A stretch of 64,000 bases of DNA, from the NCBI GenBank assembly GCA_052389895.1, contig JBQTHM010000003.1, positions 34,066-98,065 on the forward strand, written 5' to 3'. The DNA comes from CAVVXX01 sp052389895 (GTDB lineage Bacteria; Pseudomonadota; Alphaproteobacteria; Micropepsales; Micropepsaceae). The first letter of the stretch is position 1. Each line of letters begins with the position of its first letter. The notes below the pieces were generated by a model. It saw nothing but the letters and a program-made list of their open reading frames with translations. It did no database searches and had not been told where the DNA came from. This document shows, piece by piece, positions 1 to 7,925 of this stretch. The translations under genes and the position numbers were made by a program.

Positions 1-117
1 TGCTTCGACGCTGGGAAACAGAATGGTTGAGGCACGATAGACGGGCGTGTTCACCGCGCCGAACTGTTCGTGCGGCTTGCGCCCGCTCTCGATAAGTGTC
101 GTGTCCTTGCGTGTCAC
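1..117 (-). CDS. metC: cystathionine beta-lyase, N-terminal fragment (cut by window edge)
   Basis: The reverse complement from a GTG at 117 reads MTRKDTTLIESGRKPHEQFG and then AVNTPVYRASTILFPSVEA to the window edge. This is the typical N-terminus of PLP-dependent cystathionine beta-lyases, which cleave cystathionine to homocysteine, pyruvate and ammonia in methionine synthesis. Only 39 codons are visible, so the catalytic Lys region is outside the window. An in-frame stop lies seven codons before the GTG, and I see no strong ribosome site. It starts 25 nt downstream of the peptide transporter gene and may be read through from it. Cystathionine gamma-synthase or another Cys/Met PLP enzyme is the alternative, but the wording fits the lyase best. 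Confidence 0.8.
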   Translation of the reverse strand, partial: MTRKDTTLIESGRKPHEQFGAVNTPVYRASTILFPSVEA

Positions 118-142
118 ACGGCTTCGAGCCGCTTTTCAAGCC

Positions 143-1615
143 TCATTGCGCCGGTACGGGGTGATTTTTCATCCTGCCTTCAAGAATAGGCTTCATTGGA
201 ACAATGAACAATGTGACGACGCCTCCCGCAACGCCAGCGACCGCCGCGATCATCAGGAAGAAATCGGTCTTGTCCATGGCGCTCCAGAAGCTCCCCAGGT
301 AGCCCTGGATGAAGTTGCCCAAAAAGCTTGTAAGGAACCAGACGCCCATCATCATCGAAACGATTTTGGTGGGCGATACGCGCGCCACGAGCGAAAGGCC
401 GATGGGCGACAAGTAGAGTTCACCGAGCGTCAGAATGACGAAATAGACGGCCAGCCATATCCAGCTTGCCTGCCCCGTGGTGCCGATGGAAAACGCCGCC
501 GCCGCCAGCACCAGATACGAAATCGCCGCTAGGAAGCAGCCGATGGCCATTTTGGTTACCGTCGTTGGTTCCGTTCCCTTTTTCGATTGCCGCGTCCACA
601 GCGCCACAACCAGTGGAGTAAAGGCAACGATCATCAGCGGATTGAATGCTTGAAACCAAGTCACCGGGATTTCCAGATTGATGAGCCCCGGGATAATTCG
701 CCTATCCGTAAAGCCATCCGCCCACAAAGCGATGGTGTTGCCCTGTTGCTCGAAAGTTGCCCAGAAAAGGGTCACAGGCAACACGAGGAGGATGATGGCG
801 ATAACCGCCTTCCAGTCATCGCCCGTCATGGGCGCATGCTCGGTCTTGGTTTCTCTGGCTCTTTTCAGGTGATCGTGCGGCAGGGTGCGCAGCGCAAGAA
901 GATAGATTATCAGGCCTATCACCATGCCAACGCCGGCCGCGAAAAAGCCGAAATGCCAGCCCGCGTCTTCGCCGAGCTGGCGGCAGGTTTCGGTCGCCCA
1001 CACCACGCACATTTTTTCGCCGAGGGTGCCGGCAACGAGCGGCGAGAAGAACGCGCCGACATTGATGCCGACGTAAAAAATCGAATAGGCGCGGTCGATG
1101 CGGGAGTCGCCGGGCCGATACAGATTTCCAACTTGTGTCGAGATGTTCGGCTTGAAGGCGCCGTTGCCAAGGATCAGCAACAACAGTCCGACGAACAGTA
1201 ACGAATTGAACATCAGCGCGAATTCGCCGATCGCCATCAATACTGCGCCTAGAATGACCGTGTTTCGCTGACCCCAAACGCGGTCGGCAAGCATGCCGCC
1301 GAACAGCGGCGTAAGGTAAACCAACGCAGTATAAGTGCCGTAGATCATCGATGAGAACGGCTGCATTTCGAGTGTGCGGCCGGTGATGAACTCGAAGAAG
1401 GCCTTGACGGACTGATAGCCCCAAACTTCGTCGATATGGTCGGGAAGCAGAAGGTATTTGGTCAGATACAGGATGAGGATCGCCCGCATCCCATAGTAGG
1501 AGAAGCGCTCCCACATCTCGGTAGTGAAAAGAAAGGAAAGACCTATGGGGTGACCGAGAAATTCCTTGGTTTGGGCAAACGTACCTTTAGCCGCGCCCGA
1601 ATCCGACGATGTCAT
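143..1615 (-). CDS. POT/PTR2 family proton-dependent peptide MFS transporter
   Basis: This 490-residue inner-membrane protein should import di- and tripeptides with protons. The POT signature EMWERFSYYG lies at residues 33-42, with the second hallmark FGGMLADRVWG at about 105-115 and FKPNIS at about 154-159. About 12-14 hydrophobic segments follow, as is usual for the family. I chose the ATG at 1615 because GGGAG lies just upstream; a longer reading from a TTG at 1732 adds 39 residues that do not look like a transporter. The metC start is 25 nt downstream. Substrate range cannot be read from the sequence. Confidence 0.9.
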   Translation of the reverse strand: MTSSDSGAAKGTFAQTKEFLGHPIGLSFLFTTEMWERFSYYGMRAILILYLTKYLLLPDHIDEVWGYQSVKAFFEFITGRTLEMQPFSSMIYGTYTALVYLTPLFGGMLADRVWGQRNTVILGAVLMAIGEFALMFNSLLFVGLLLLILGNGAFKPNISTQVGNLYRPGDSRIDRAYSIFYVGINVGAFFSPLVAGTLGEKMCVVWATETCRQLGEDAGWHFGFFAAGVGMVIGLIIYLLALRTLPHDHLKRARETKTEHAPMTGDDWKAVIAIILLVLPVTLFWATFEQQGNTIALWADGFTDRRIIPGLINLEIPVTWFQAFNPLMIVAFTPLVVALWTRQSKKGTEPTTVTKMAIGCFLAAISYLVLAAAAFSIGTTGQASWIWLAVYFVILTLGELYLSPIGLSLVARVSPTKIVSMMMGVWFLTSFLGNFIQGYLGSFWSAMDKTDFFLMIAAVAGVAGGVVTLFIVPMKPILEGRMKNHPVPAQ

Positions 1616-1676
1616 CCCCCATACTCCCGATGAAGCGCCCCTCGGTCTCGATATAGCACAGTTTTTCGTGGCTTCT

Positions 1677-2228
1677 TCATTCGAATCCAGCGGGCAACCA
1701 GATCGTGCGGTCTTCACGGGAGTAGGGCACAAAGCCCATGCGCTGGTAAGTTTGCAACGCGCGCGGGTGGTCGAGTGAGCACGTGTTCACGATCAGTTTC
1801 TCTATCGGCTTGGCCCAGGCGAGTTCGCAGGTCTGGTAGAGAAACCACGGCCCGAGCTTGCGCCCAACGAATTCCGGGACGAGGCCGAAATATGCGATCT
1901 GTGCCGCCTTGTCGTTGCGGAAGTCGAGTTCGCTCATGCCCGCCGGAACACCGGAAACATAGAGTGCGTAAAGTTCGATCTTCGGCTCGGCAAGCATTCC
2001 GGCAAGCGCGTCGTCGGTCCAGCGGCGGCGTTCTACCCAAAAATAGTCGCGCCCAATCGTGTCGTAGAGGTAGCGGTAAAAGTGAACCGGCGGGTTTTCG
2101 CAACGCAGGATCGCGGTTTTCATCTGTGGTCGCGGTGGGCCCGGCGGCGGGGGGCGCGAGGTCAATTCGAGAAAGGTGACAACAACGGCAAGCCCGCGTT
2201 CGCCAAGATCGTTGCGAAGTTCCTTCAT
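1677..2228 (-). CDS. GNAT family N-acetyltransferase
   Basis: This is a 183-residue protein with a GNAT fold: a central strand/acetyl-CoA region around FGLVPEFVGRKLG, and the late motif LDHPRALQTYQRMGF typical of the C-terminal half of small-molecule acetyltransferases. A proline-rich linker precedes the core. The ATG at 2228 sits one base after the TAA of the sulfurtransferase gene, so translation is probably coupled. This protein type is often found beside sseA and cysK in alphaproteobacteria (from memory), but its acceptor substrate is unknown. Confidence 0.82.
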   Translation of the reverse strand: MKELRNDLGERGLAVVVTFLELTSRPPPPGPPRPQMKTAILRCENPPVHFYRYLYDTIGRDYFWVERRRWTDDALAGMLAEPKIELYALYVSGVPAGMSELDFRNDKAAQIAYFGLVPEFVGRKLGPWFLYQTCELAWAKPIEKLIVNTCSLDHPRALQTYQRMGFVPYSREDRTIWLPAGFE

Positions 2229-2229
2229 G

Positions 2230-3072
2230 TTACCCGCGTGCGACCGGAGCGTCCGCGCGGGCGCCCCATTCCGCCCAGGAACCTTCGTACAGCGCTGAAC
2301 TCTTCGCGCCGGCAATCTCCAGCGCAAGCAGCGCCAGCGCGGCCGTTACGCCGGAACCGCAACTGGTAACCACGGGTCTCTGCATGTCCACACGCCGTTG
2401 TGCAAATATCCTTCTAAGCGCATCCGGAGCGCGCATCGTTCCTTCCGGATTGAGCAGGTCCACGTAGTAGACGTTTAACGATCCCGGAATGTGCCCTCTT
2501 TTCAGCCCAGGCCGAGGTTCCGGTTCGTCGCCTTGGAACCGGGCAGGGCTGCGCGCATCGACGATCTGCTCGGCGTGCGAGGATAAGTTGGCGTGTACCT
2601 GTTCGTAGTTCCGGATCAAAGCAGGATTGAGATGCGCGTGAAAATGGCTATCGCGCATGGCGGGCTGGCCGGGTTGAAGAGGGCGTTTTTCGCGCTTCCA
2701 CTTGGGAAGGCCGCCGTCCAGGACCGCGGCTTTCTTGTGCCCCATGGCACGGAGCATCCACCATGCCCGTGGCGAGGAAAAAATGCCGGAACTGTCGTAA
2801 ACGACGACCGTTTGCGCGTTTCCGATGCCGAGCTTGCGCATTTGCCGCTCGAATGAGACGGCATCGGGAAGCATGTGCGGTAGATTTGTGCTCTTGTCGG
2901 AAATAGCATCGATGTCGAAAAACACCGCCCCAGGGATGTGCTCTGCTTCGTATTCGGCGCGCGTATTTCGCTCCGCGGAAGGCATGTACCAGGACGCGTC
3001 GGCAATTGCGACTTCGGGTGAGCCGTGGCGTTCGGCTAACCAGTCGGTAGAAACGAGCGGGCGTGAGCTCAT
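2230..3072 (-). CDS. sseA: 3-mercaptopyruvate sulfurtransferase
   Basis: This 280-residue protein has two rhodanese domains. The C-terminal one carries the active loop CGSGVTA at residues 238-244, with Cys238 as the sulfur-accepting residue. That loop marks mercaptopyruvate rather than thiosulfate sulfurtransferases. It should transfer sulfur from 3-mercaptopyruvate to thiols or cyanide in the cytoplasm. The ATG at 3072 overlaps the TGA of the cysteine synthase gene (ATGA), which decides the start over an upstream alternative at 3108. It forms a sulfur operon with cysK and the GNAT gene. Confidence 0.92.
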   Translation of the reverse strand: MSSRPLVSTDWLAERHGSPEVAIADASWYMPSAERNTRAEYEAEHIPGAVFFDIDAISDKSTNLPHMLPDAVSFERQMRKLGIGNAQTVVVYDSSGIFSSPRAWWMLRAMGHKKAAVLDGGLPKWKREKRPLQPGQPAMRDSHFHAHLNPALIRNYEQVHANLSSHAEQIVDARSPARFQGDEPEPRPGLKRGHIPGSLNVYYVDLLNPEGTMRAPDALRRIFAQRRVDMQRPVVTSCGSGVTAALALLALEIAGAKSSALYEGSWAEWGARADAPVARG

Positions 3073-4115
3073 CGGACAAACGGGACGTTCAATTTTGGTG
3101 GGCCGCACTCGAGCCAGCCCGGAACGGGAAGTTTCTTCGTGCGCAGAAACTCAGGATTGAACAGTCTGCTCTGATAGCGCGTGCCGTAATCGGCGAGCAC
3201 GGTGACGATGGTGTGACCCGGGCCGAGCTGCTTCGCCAGCCGGATGGCGCCCGCAACGTTGATGCCGCTCGAGCCGCCGAGGCAGAGACCTTCGTGCTCC
3301 AATAGTTCGAAAATGAGGGGCAACGCTTCTTCGTCGGGAATCTGAAATGCGTCGTCAATCGGTGCGCCTTCGAGATTGGCGGTGATGCGGCCCTGGCCGA
3401 TGCCTTCGGTTATCGAAGTGCCTTCGGCTTTGAGCACGCCTGTTTTCACCCAGGAATAGATTGCAGCGCCCATGGGGTCGGCCGCAGCGATCACTACGTT
3501 CTTATTCCGCTCTTTCAGCGCTATGCCCACGCCAGCGATCGTGCCACCCGTGCCTATGGCGCATACGAAGCCATCCACCTTTCCGCCGGTCTGGCGCCAG
3601 ATCTCCGGCCCCGTCGTGTTGATGTGGCCGTCGCGGTTGGCGACGTTGTCGAACTGATTGGCCCAAATGGCGCCATTGGGCGATGTCTTTGCCAGCTGTT
3701 CGGCGAGCCGGCCTGACAATTTCACATAGTTGTTGGGATCTCTGTACGGGACCGCCGGTACTTCGACTAGCTCGGCGCCAAACAAACGCAGTGTGTCCTT
3801 CTTCTCCTGGCTCTGCGTGTCGGGAATGACGATCACGGACTTCATGCCAAGCGCGTTACCGACCATGGCGAGACCGATGCCGGTGTTGCCTGCAGTGCCC
3901 TCGACGATTATGCCGCCGGGCCTGAGTGTTCCGTGTTCCATCGCGTCGCGGATGATGAAAAGCGCGGCCCGGTCTTTGACCGATTGGCCGGGGTTCATGA
4001 ACTCGGCCTTGCCCAATATTTCGCAACCTGTGCGCTCGGAAGGCCCGCGCAAGCGGATGAGCGGCGTGTTGCCAATGGCGGCGATGACGTCGGGCAGGGC
4101 GGCCATGTGCTTCAT
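3069..4115 (-). CDS. cysK: cysteine synthase (O-acetylserine sulfhydrylase type)
   Basis: This fold-type II PLP enzyme of 348 residues makes cysteine from O-acetylserine and sulfide. The PLP Lys is K47 in NPGQSVKDRA, the substrate loop is GTAGNTG (73-79), and the phosphate-binding loop is GTGGTIAG. The usual TSGNTG loop is GTAGNTG here, a variant I associate with one alphaproteobacterial subfamily. Start choice is uncertain: ATG 4115 or 4106 fits the family's short N-terminus, while a TTG at 4163 would overlap the stop of a possible small ORF upstream (TTGA). It overlaps sseA by ATGA. Confidence 0.9.
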   Translation of the reverse strand: MKHMAALPDVIAAIGNTPLIRLRGPSERTGCEILGKAEFMNPGQSVKDRAALFIIRDAMEHGTLRPGGIIVEGTAGNTGIGLAMVGNALGMKSVIVIPDTQSQEKKDTLRLFGAELVEVPAVPYRDPNNYVKLSGRLAEQLAKTSPNGAIWANQFDNVANRDGHINTTGPEIWRQTGGKVDGFVCAIGTGGTIAGVGIALKERNKNVVIAAADPMGAAIYSWVKTGVLKAEGTSITEGIGQGRITANLEGAPIDDAFQIPDEEALPLIFELLEHEGLCLGGSSGINVAGAIRLAKQLGPGHTIVTVLADYGTRYQSRLFNPEFLRTKKLPVPGWLECGPPKLNVPFVR

Positions 4116-4159
4116 CAATTCTGAGGCGGAGGCGAAACTAAGGAGAGTGGCGTCTCGCT

Positions 4160-4294
4160 TCAAGCTGCGGCAGCCGCCTTGCCGCGCGCAAGGGTTTTCG
4201 CTCCGAAAACTACAAGCGCAATTGCGGCCATAACCCAGAATACAAGCCCAAACTCGGCGTAACGAATGTAAAATGGGTCGGACGGCCAGATCAT
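4160..4294 (-). CDS. possible small membrane protein
   Basis: This reading frame of 44 residues from an ATG at 4294 has one strong hydrophobic segment (about residues 15-31, FGLVFWVMAAIALVVFG) followed by basic residues and an alanine tail. The frame stays open upstream to a GTG at 4396. Its TGA overlaps a TTG that is in frame with cysK, which would fit translational coupling. I do not recognise it, and no clear ribosome site is present. It could be chance coding. Confidence 0.35.
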   Translation of the reverse strand: MIWPSDPFYIRYAEFGLVFWVMAAIALVVFGAKTLARGKAAAAA

Positions 4295-4447
4295 GTAACC
4301 GATGCTGTAGGTGCTGTTAACGGCCGCTCCCAAGCGCCAACGCGGAAGGTGGTGTGCTTGCAGGATCGCAAGGCAATCATATTGAGTCGGCAACACATGT
4401 AAAAGAAGTTAGGCAGTCGTTAAGAAATAGTCGCACAGCATTGCGGG

Positions 4448-4996
4448 ATGACGGCTGACGCAGCGACGCGGACGATTCCGGCTGGCTCCGACTTTGCCGC
4501 TATTTTTGCCGCGTGCCCCAATCCCTATCTATTGCTTGATTCGGAATTCTACATCGTCGGTGTGAACGACGCGTATTGCCGCGCGACGATGACCAGGCGC
4601 GGAGAAATCATTGGGCGGCACCTTTTCGACGTTTTTCCCGACAATCCCGACGACCTGCATTCCAACGGTACGGCGAATCTGCATGCGTCGCTCATACGTG
4701 TCGTGGAATACGCGCGGCCCGACGCCATGCCGGTGCAGAAATACGACATCCGCAAGTCAAAGGAAGAAGGCGGCGGTTTCGAGGTCCGCTATTGGAGCCC
4801 GCTGAACTCGCCTGTGCTGGACGCAAATGGCAACGTAAAGTGGATCATCCACTATGTCGAAGACGTAACTGAGATTGTGCAGAAGCGCGTTCAGGAAACG
4901 CAAATGCAGGAATTTGCGCGCGAGCAACAGCGTATTATCAGAGAACTGCGTTCCGCCAATGCCGAGCTTTCACGTCATATTCTGGTGAAAAAGTAG
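4448..4996 (+). CDS. stand-alone PAS domain protein with coiled-coil tail
   Basis: The protein has 182 residues. Residues about 15-145 form a PAS domain, with CPNPYLLLDSEF as the first strand, GRHLFDVFPDNP, and a PAC-like end at WIIHYVEDVTE. A Glu/Gln/Arg-rich helix (about 145-182) follows and probably forms a coiled coil. There is no kinase, cyclase, GGDEF, EAL or DNA-binding domain. It may therefore act by protein contact, for example as a sensing partner of a separately encoded kinase. No two-component gene adjoins it. Ligand and partner are unknown. Confidence 0.8.
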   Translation: MTADAATRTIPAGSDFAAIFAACPNPYLLLDSEFYIVGVNDAYCRATMTRRGEIIGRHLFDVFPDNPDDLHSNGTANLHASLIRVVEYARPDAMPVQKYDIRKSKEEGGGFEVRYWSPLNSPVLDANGNVKWIIHYVEDVTEIVQKRVQETQMQEFAREQQRIIRELRSANAELSRHILVKK

Positions 4997-5091
4997 CGTT
5001 TGCACCGGCTTGAGGCCGCGGCCGAATTATTTCGCTGCCGCTGCCGAATACCGTAACGTAGGCGGCAGCAATACACTCGCACCTACCCACA

Positions 5092-5769
5092 ATGACATCG
5101 AAAGCTCAGCCCCGATTTGAACCGCTGGCCGGCTATGAATATCTGGCGCCAGATGAAATGGGCCGGCGGGCGGAGGCCTTCGAAGCTATCATGCGCAAGA
5201 GGCGAACCGTGCGCGATTTCGCGCCGAATCCCGTTCGACGCGAAGTAATCGAGAGCGCGATCCGCACGGCTGGGCTTGCCCCAAGCGGAGCAAATCGTCA
5301 GCCGTGGCATTTTGTGGTCGTCACAGAGGCGGAGCTGAAACGAAGGATACGCGACGCGGCTGAAAAAGAAGAAAAGGAGTTTTACGCCAGACGCGCGCCG
5401 CAGGAGTGGCTGGATGCGCTCGCCGAACTCGGCACAACGTGGGAGAAACCGTTCCTTGAAACGGCGCCCGTCCTGATCGTGATCTTTCAGGAGCTATACC
5501 GCCCCAAGCCGGATAGCGGTCGCGTGAAAAATTACTATGTTTTGGAAAGCGTCGGCATCGCAACGGGCTTTCTCATTGCGGCGCTGCATCACGCTGGCCT
5601 CGCCACACTCACGCATACGCCCAGCCCGATGGGATTCCTTCGCGAGATCTTGGGGCGCCCATCCTACGAAAAGGCAGCCATGATTCTCGTTACCGGTTAT
5701 CCCTCAAAGAACGCAGTCGTGCCCGCAATCAGGAAAAAACCGCTGTCGGAGATCGCTACGTTCCGTTGA
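5092..5769 (+). CDS. nitroreductase family flavoprotein
   Basis: This is a 225-residue FMN-dependent oxidoreductase of the nitroreductase fold. The N-terminal RRTVRDF (37-43) and PSGANRQPWHF (64-74) are the FMN-contacting motifs. The glycine-rich end region GFLREILGRPSYEKAAMILVTGYP is typical of the subgroup near iodotyrosine deiodinase and BluB-like proteins. It is probably cytoplasmic and uses NAD(P)H. Its true substrate, such as a quinone, enone or nitro compound, cannot be deduced. It stands alone and converges on the DUF3175 gene. Confidence 0.85.
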   Translation: MTSKAQPRFEPLAGYEYLAPDEMGRRAEAFEAIMRKRRTVRDFAPNPVRREVIESAIRTAGLAPSGANRQPWHFVVVTEAELKRRIRDAAEKEEKEFYARRAPQEWLDALAELGTTWEKPFLETAPVLIVIFQELYRPKPDSGRVKNYYVLESVGIATGFLIAALHHAGLATLTHTPSPMGFLREILGRPSYEKAAMILVTGYPSKNAVVPAIRKKPLSEIATFR

Positions 5770-5792
5770 GAAAGGCGCGACGTAAAGGGCGG

Positions 5793-6083
5793 CTAGTCGC
5801 GAGCAAATTGTCTACGCAGCTCGCGCTTGGCCTCCTCCAGTTTACGCCTCCGGGCGTGGGGTAAATTCTTTCCGGCGCGGTTCATGTAGAACACGAGCAT
5901 CGAAAGGGCTGATCGGTAGGGATCCGCTTTGCGGCGTTTGCTGTGCATCGCCGATCGTTTCAGCCAGCGTGCGATGCGCTTGGGATCATCCCAAGTGAAC
6001 ACGCCCTTATCCAAATCGAGCGCATTGCTGTGCCTGGTTACGTGGCCCGACCAGTACTTGCTTCGTTTTGCGGCCCTTGCCAT
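5793..6083 (-). CDS. DUF3175 family protein
   Basis: This is a small, very basic protein of 96 residues. Its central block (SNALDLDKGVFTWDDP, then RIARWLKRSA, then ALSMLVFYMNRAGKNL) matches what I recall as DUF3175, a bacterial family without known function. It has no membrane segment or signal peptide. High Arg/Lys content suggests nucleic-acid contact, which is inference only. It lies between the convergent nitroreductase gene and tRNA-Asn. Confidence 0.8.
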   Translation of the reverse strand: MARAAKRSKYWSGHVTRHSNALDLDKGVFTWDDPKRIARWLKRSAMHSKRRKADPYRSALSMLVFYMNRAGKNLPHARRRKLEEAKRELRRQFARD

Positions 6084-6148
6084 ACGCCAGTAACGACCGC
6101 GCCGGTTATGCCGTTCCTTCGATTGGCTCGCGCGGATCGCTTTCGTAT

Positions 6149-6224
6149 TGGCTCCCCGGGCCGGACTCGAACCAGCGACCCAGCGGTTAACAGCCGCTTG
6201 CTCTACCGACTGAGCTACCGGGGA
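6149..6224 (-). tRNA. tRNA-Asn (anticodon GTT)
   Basis: The reverse complement starts TCCCCGGTAGCTCAGTCGGT and folds as a full cloverleaf. The 7-bp acceptor stem is TCCCCGG/CCGGGGA, the D arm is present, the anticodon arm is AGCGG-CTGTTAA-CCGCT with GTT in the loop, and the T arm holds GGTTCGAGTCC. A genomic CCA follows the discriminator G. GTT reads Asn codons AAC and AAU. Confidence 0.96.
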
Positions 6225-6304
6225 ACACGGAGCGGCCTCTCTAGCGTATGCTCCGTAGCGTGGCTATATCAAAGTCGAACAAAGGCGGCCAAGGCTCGAA
6301 TTGC

Positions 6305-6619
6305 ATGCCCGAATCCACAAGCCAAACAAACACGTCCGGCCCGCGCGTCGGTTTTGGACGCTTCAGTATCAAACTGCCGCGAAACAAAGCGCTGCGCATC
6401 GGCCTGGGATTGCTGCTTTGTCTTGGCGCGGTGTTCTGGTTCCTGCCCATCCTGGGGCTCTGGATGTTGCCGCTCGGAATCTTGGTGCTGGCGGTCGACT
6501 TTCCGCCCGCACGCCGGCTGAGCCACTGGACGGTCGAGAGGTGGAAGGAATCTTCTTCATGGCGGGAGCGCTGGTGGGGCTGGTGGCGCCGCAAGCCGCG
6601 CGACAAAGGCCCGGAATAA
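6305..6619 (+). CDS. small two-helix membrane protein (PGPGW-like)
   Basis: This is a 104-residue protein with two close hydrophobic segments (about residues 30-47 and 49-65) joined by LPILGLWMLPLG. It continues with DFPPARRL and a Trp/Arg-rich tail (RERWWGWWRRK). The pattern resembles bacterial PGPGW-type small transmembrane proteins of unknown role. I took the ATG at 6305; an ATG at 6248 would add 19 residues without obvious conservation. It is divergent from tRNA-Asn and converges on the DUF3095 gene across a terminator. Confidence 0.7.
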   Translation: MPESTSQTNTSGPRVGFGRFSIKLPRNKALRIGLGLLLCLGAVFWFLPILGLWMLPLGILVLAVDFPPARRLSHWTVERWKESSSWRERWWGWWRRKPRDKGPE

Positions 6620-6648
6620 AAAAAGAGGGCCGGACTTGCGCCCGGCCC
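6618..6648 (-). terminator. intrinsic terminator for the antiporter/DUF3095 operon
   Basis: Read on the minus strand, GGGCCGG pairs with CCGGCCC across a short loop, and the stem is followed by CTC and a run of seven T. It lies 66 nt after the DUF3095 stop codon. It also overlaps the end of the small membrane protein gene on the other strand, where it has no T tract. Confidence 0.85.
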
Positions 6649-6713
6649 CCAAGGCGTTGGGTAATGGTGGGGTGTCTTCAAGGGAAGACGAGCGAAACCT
6701 TGTTCCCGCTCGG

Positions 6714-7862
6714 TTAAGATTTGGTTAATGCGTTCGCTCGAATTCGGCCCTTCATGGCAAGTGCGGCCAGGGCGTAGCCGCCGTCAGCCCCGTCAATGAA
6801 GTGAATATGGCCGCCTTCCTGGAATTCGCGCACAAAACAGGTCATCAGCGCGGCCCCAGCGCTGTGCATGCCATAATCGATTCGACCCGCCTGCCATTCT
6901 CTCTCCAGTAGCGAGTCGATGGCATCGGCCTGCGCCGATGTGCAGTCGACGACCATACGAAGCGAGTCGGCAAATTTGCGATAATCCGAATGGCGGGGGA
7001 GGCTGGCGCGATAGGCGCGCGCATCGAAGCCACCATACGCATCGCCCGTTGCAAGTGAGAGATCGGAAACCGTGCCCTCAAACATGATTCTTAGGGCACG
7101 CTTGAGACGCCCACGGGGCGCGGTCAGGGCGGCTTCACGCGCCATTGCTCGGGGCGTCCAGCGGGTGTGGTAGGCGCCCAAGCGCGCAGGCGAGTAAGTC
7201 GCGCCGGTAATTGCGATTATGCGTCCGTAAAGCTCGCGATAAATAGGCGGCAAGAGCGAGGCTGCGTCGCGCGCGTGCACGACCAGCGAAACGATCACGC
7301 CGTTAGCGGAGGCGAGCGGCTGCCATCGGCAAGAAAGCCCGGTCAGATCGGGGTCATCTTCGCCTGCTGGCAAGCGTAACACTTCGCCCTCGAGCGACTT
7401 GCAAATGGACTCGGCGATTTCGCACCCCCCACCGGCGAACATCGCAAGCAGACGGCCAGAGCCGAGATCGTGCGAAGCAACGAGAAGGTTGCGCCCCCGG
7501 TTGCGGATCTCGCTCACCGGCACCAGCGCACAACGCAGCGTCAGGCCCAGTACGTTTGTGCTCATGTGCTGCGCCGAGCGCAACGCTGCCTTCGCCGCGG
7601 TCAAGTATTCCGGCGGCACGATAACGATACCGCCGTCGCCACCAAAGGCAAAGGGCAGGTCATCGCGTCCACAGGCGTTGAGAACGCAGGCGATTGTTGC
7701 CGCACCCGCCAGGTTGACATCCTTGTAATGGCCCTGTTCGATTGCTCTCGTCGAATTCACGACATCGGAGACAGCTACGGTCCAGTCGTCCGGCACTGCC
7801 CGATATCGGGCGACGTCGAAGGCCAGCGCGAAATCCTTAAATGGCACGAAGCTCGACGACAT
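6714..7862 (-). CDS. DUF3095 family, class III nucleotidyl-cyclase-like protein
   Basis: The protein has 382 residues. The N-terminal third carries VAVSDVVNST and, about 55 residues on, FGGDGG. These are placed like the two metal-binding Asp motifs of class III cyclases and GGDEF proteins. The rest matches the DUF3095 pattern as I recall it, with no membrane helix. Cyclase activity in this family is not established, so a nucleotide product is inference. The ATG at 7862 is 63 nt after the antiporter stop, and both genes end at the terminator at 6618-6648, so the pair is probably one transcript. The protein could produce or sense a signal linked to ion transport. Confidence 0.8.
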   Translation of the reverse strand: MSSSFVPFKDFALAFDVARYRAVPDDWTVAVSDVVNSTRAIEQGHYKDVNLAGAATIACVLNACGRDDLPFAFGGDGGIVIVPPEYLTAAKAALRSAQHMSTNVLGLTLRCALVPVSEIRNRGRNLLVASHDLGSGRLLAMFAGGGCEIAESICKSLEGEVLRLPAGEDDPDLTGLSCRWQPLASANGVIVSLVVHARDAASLLPPIYRELYGRIIAITGATYSPARLGAYHTRWTPRAMAREAALTAPRGRLKRALRIMFEGTVSDLSLATGDAYGGFDARAYRASLPRHSDYRKFADSLRMVVDCTSAQADAIDSLLEREWQAGRIDYGMHSAGAALMTCFVREFQEGGHIHFIDGADGGYALAALAMKGRIRANALTKS

Positions 7863-7925
7863 TTCACAAATATCCAAGGCTAGCGAGGCTGCAACCGCCA
7901 GAGCAGAATGCGCCCGGCACGACAA

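Noticed and set aside
6149..6224. tRNA-Asn as an integration site for a genomic island
   Set aside because: No integrase nearby and no repeat of the tRNA 3' end seen in the flanks; neighbours are ordinary chromosomal genes.
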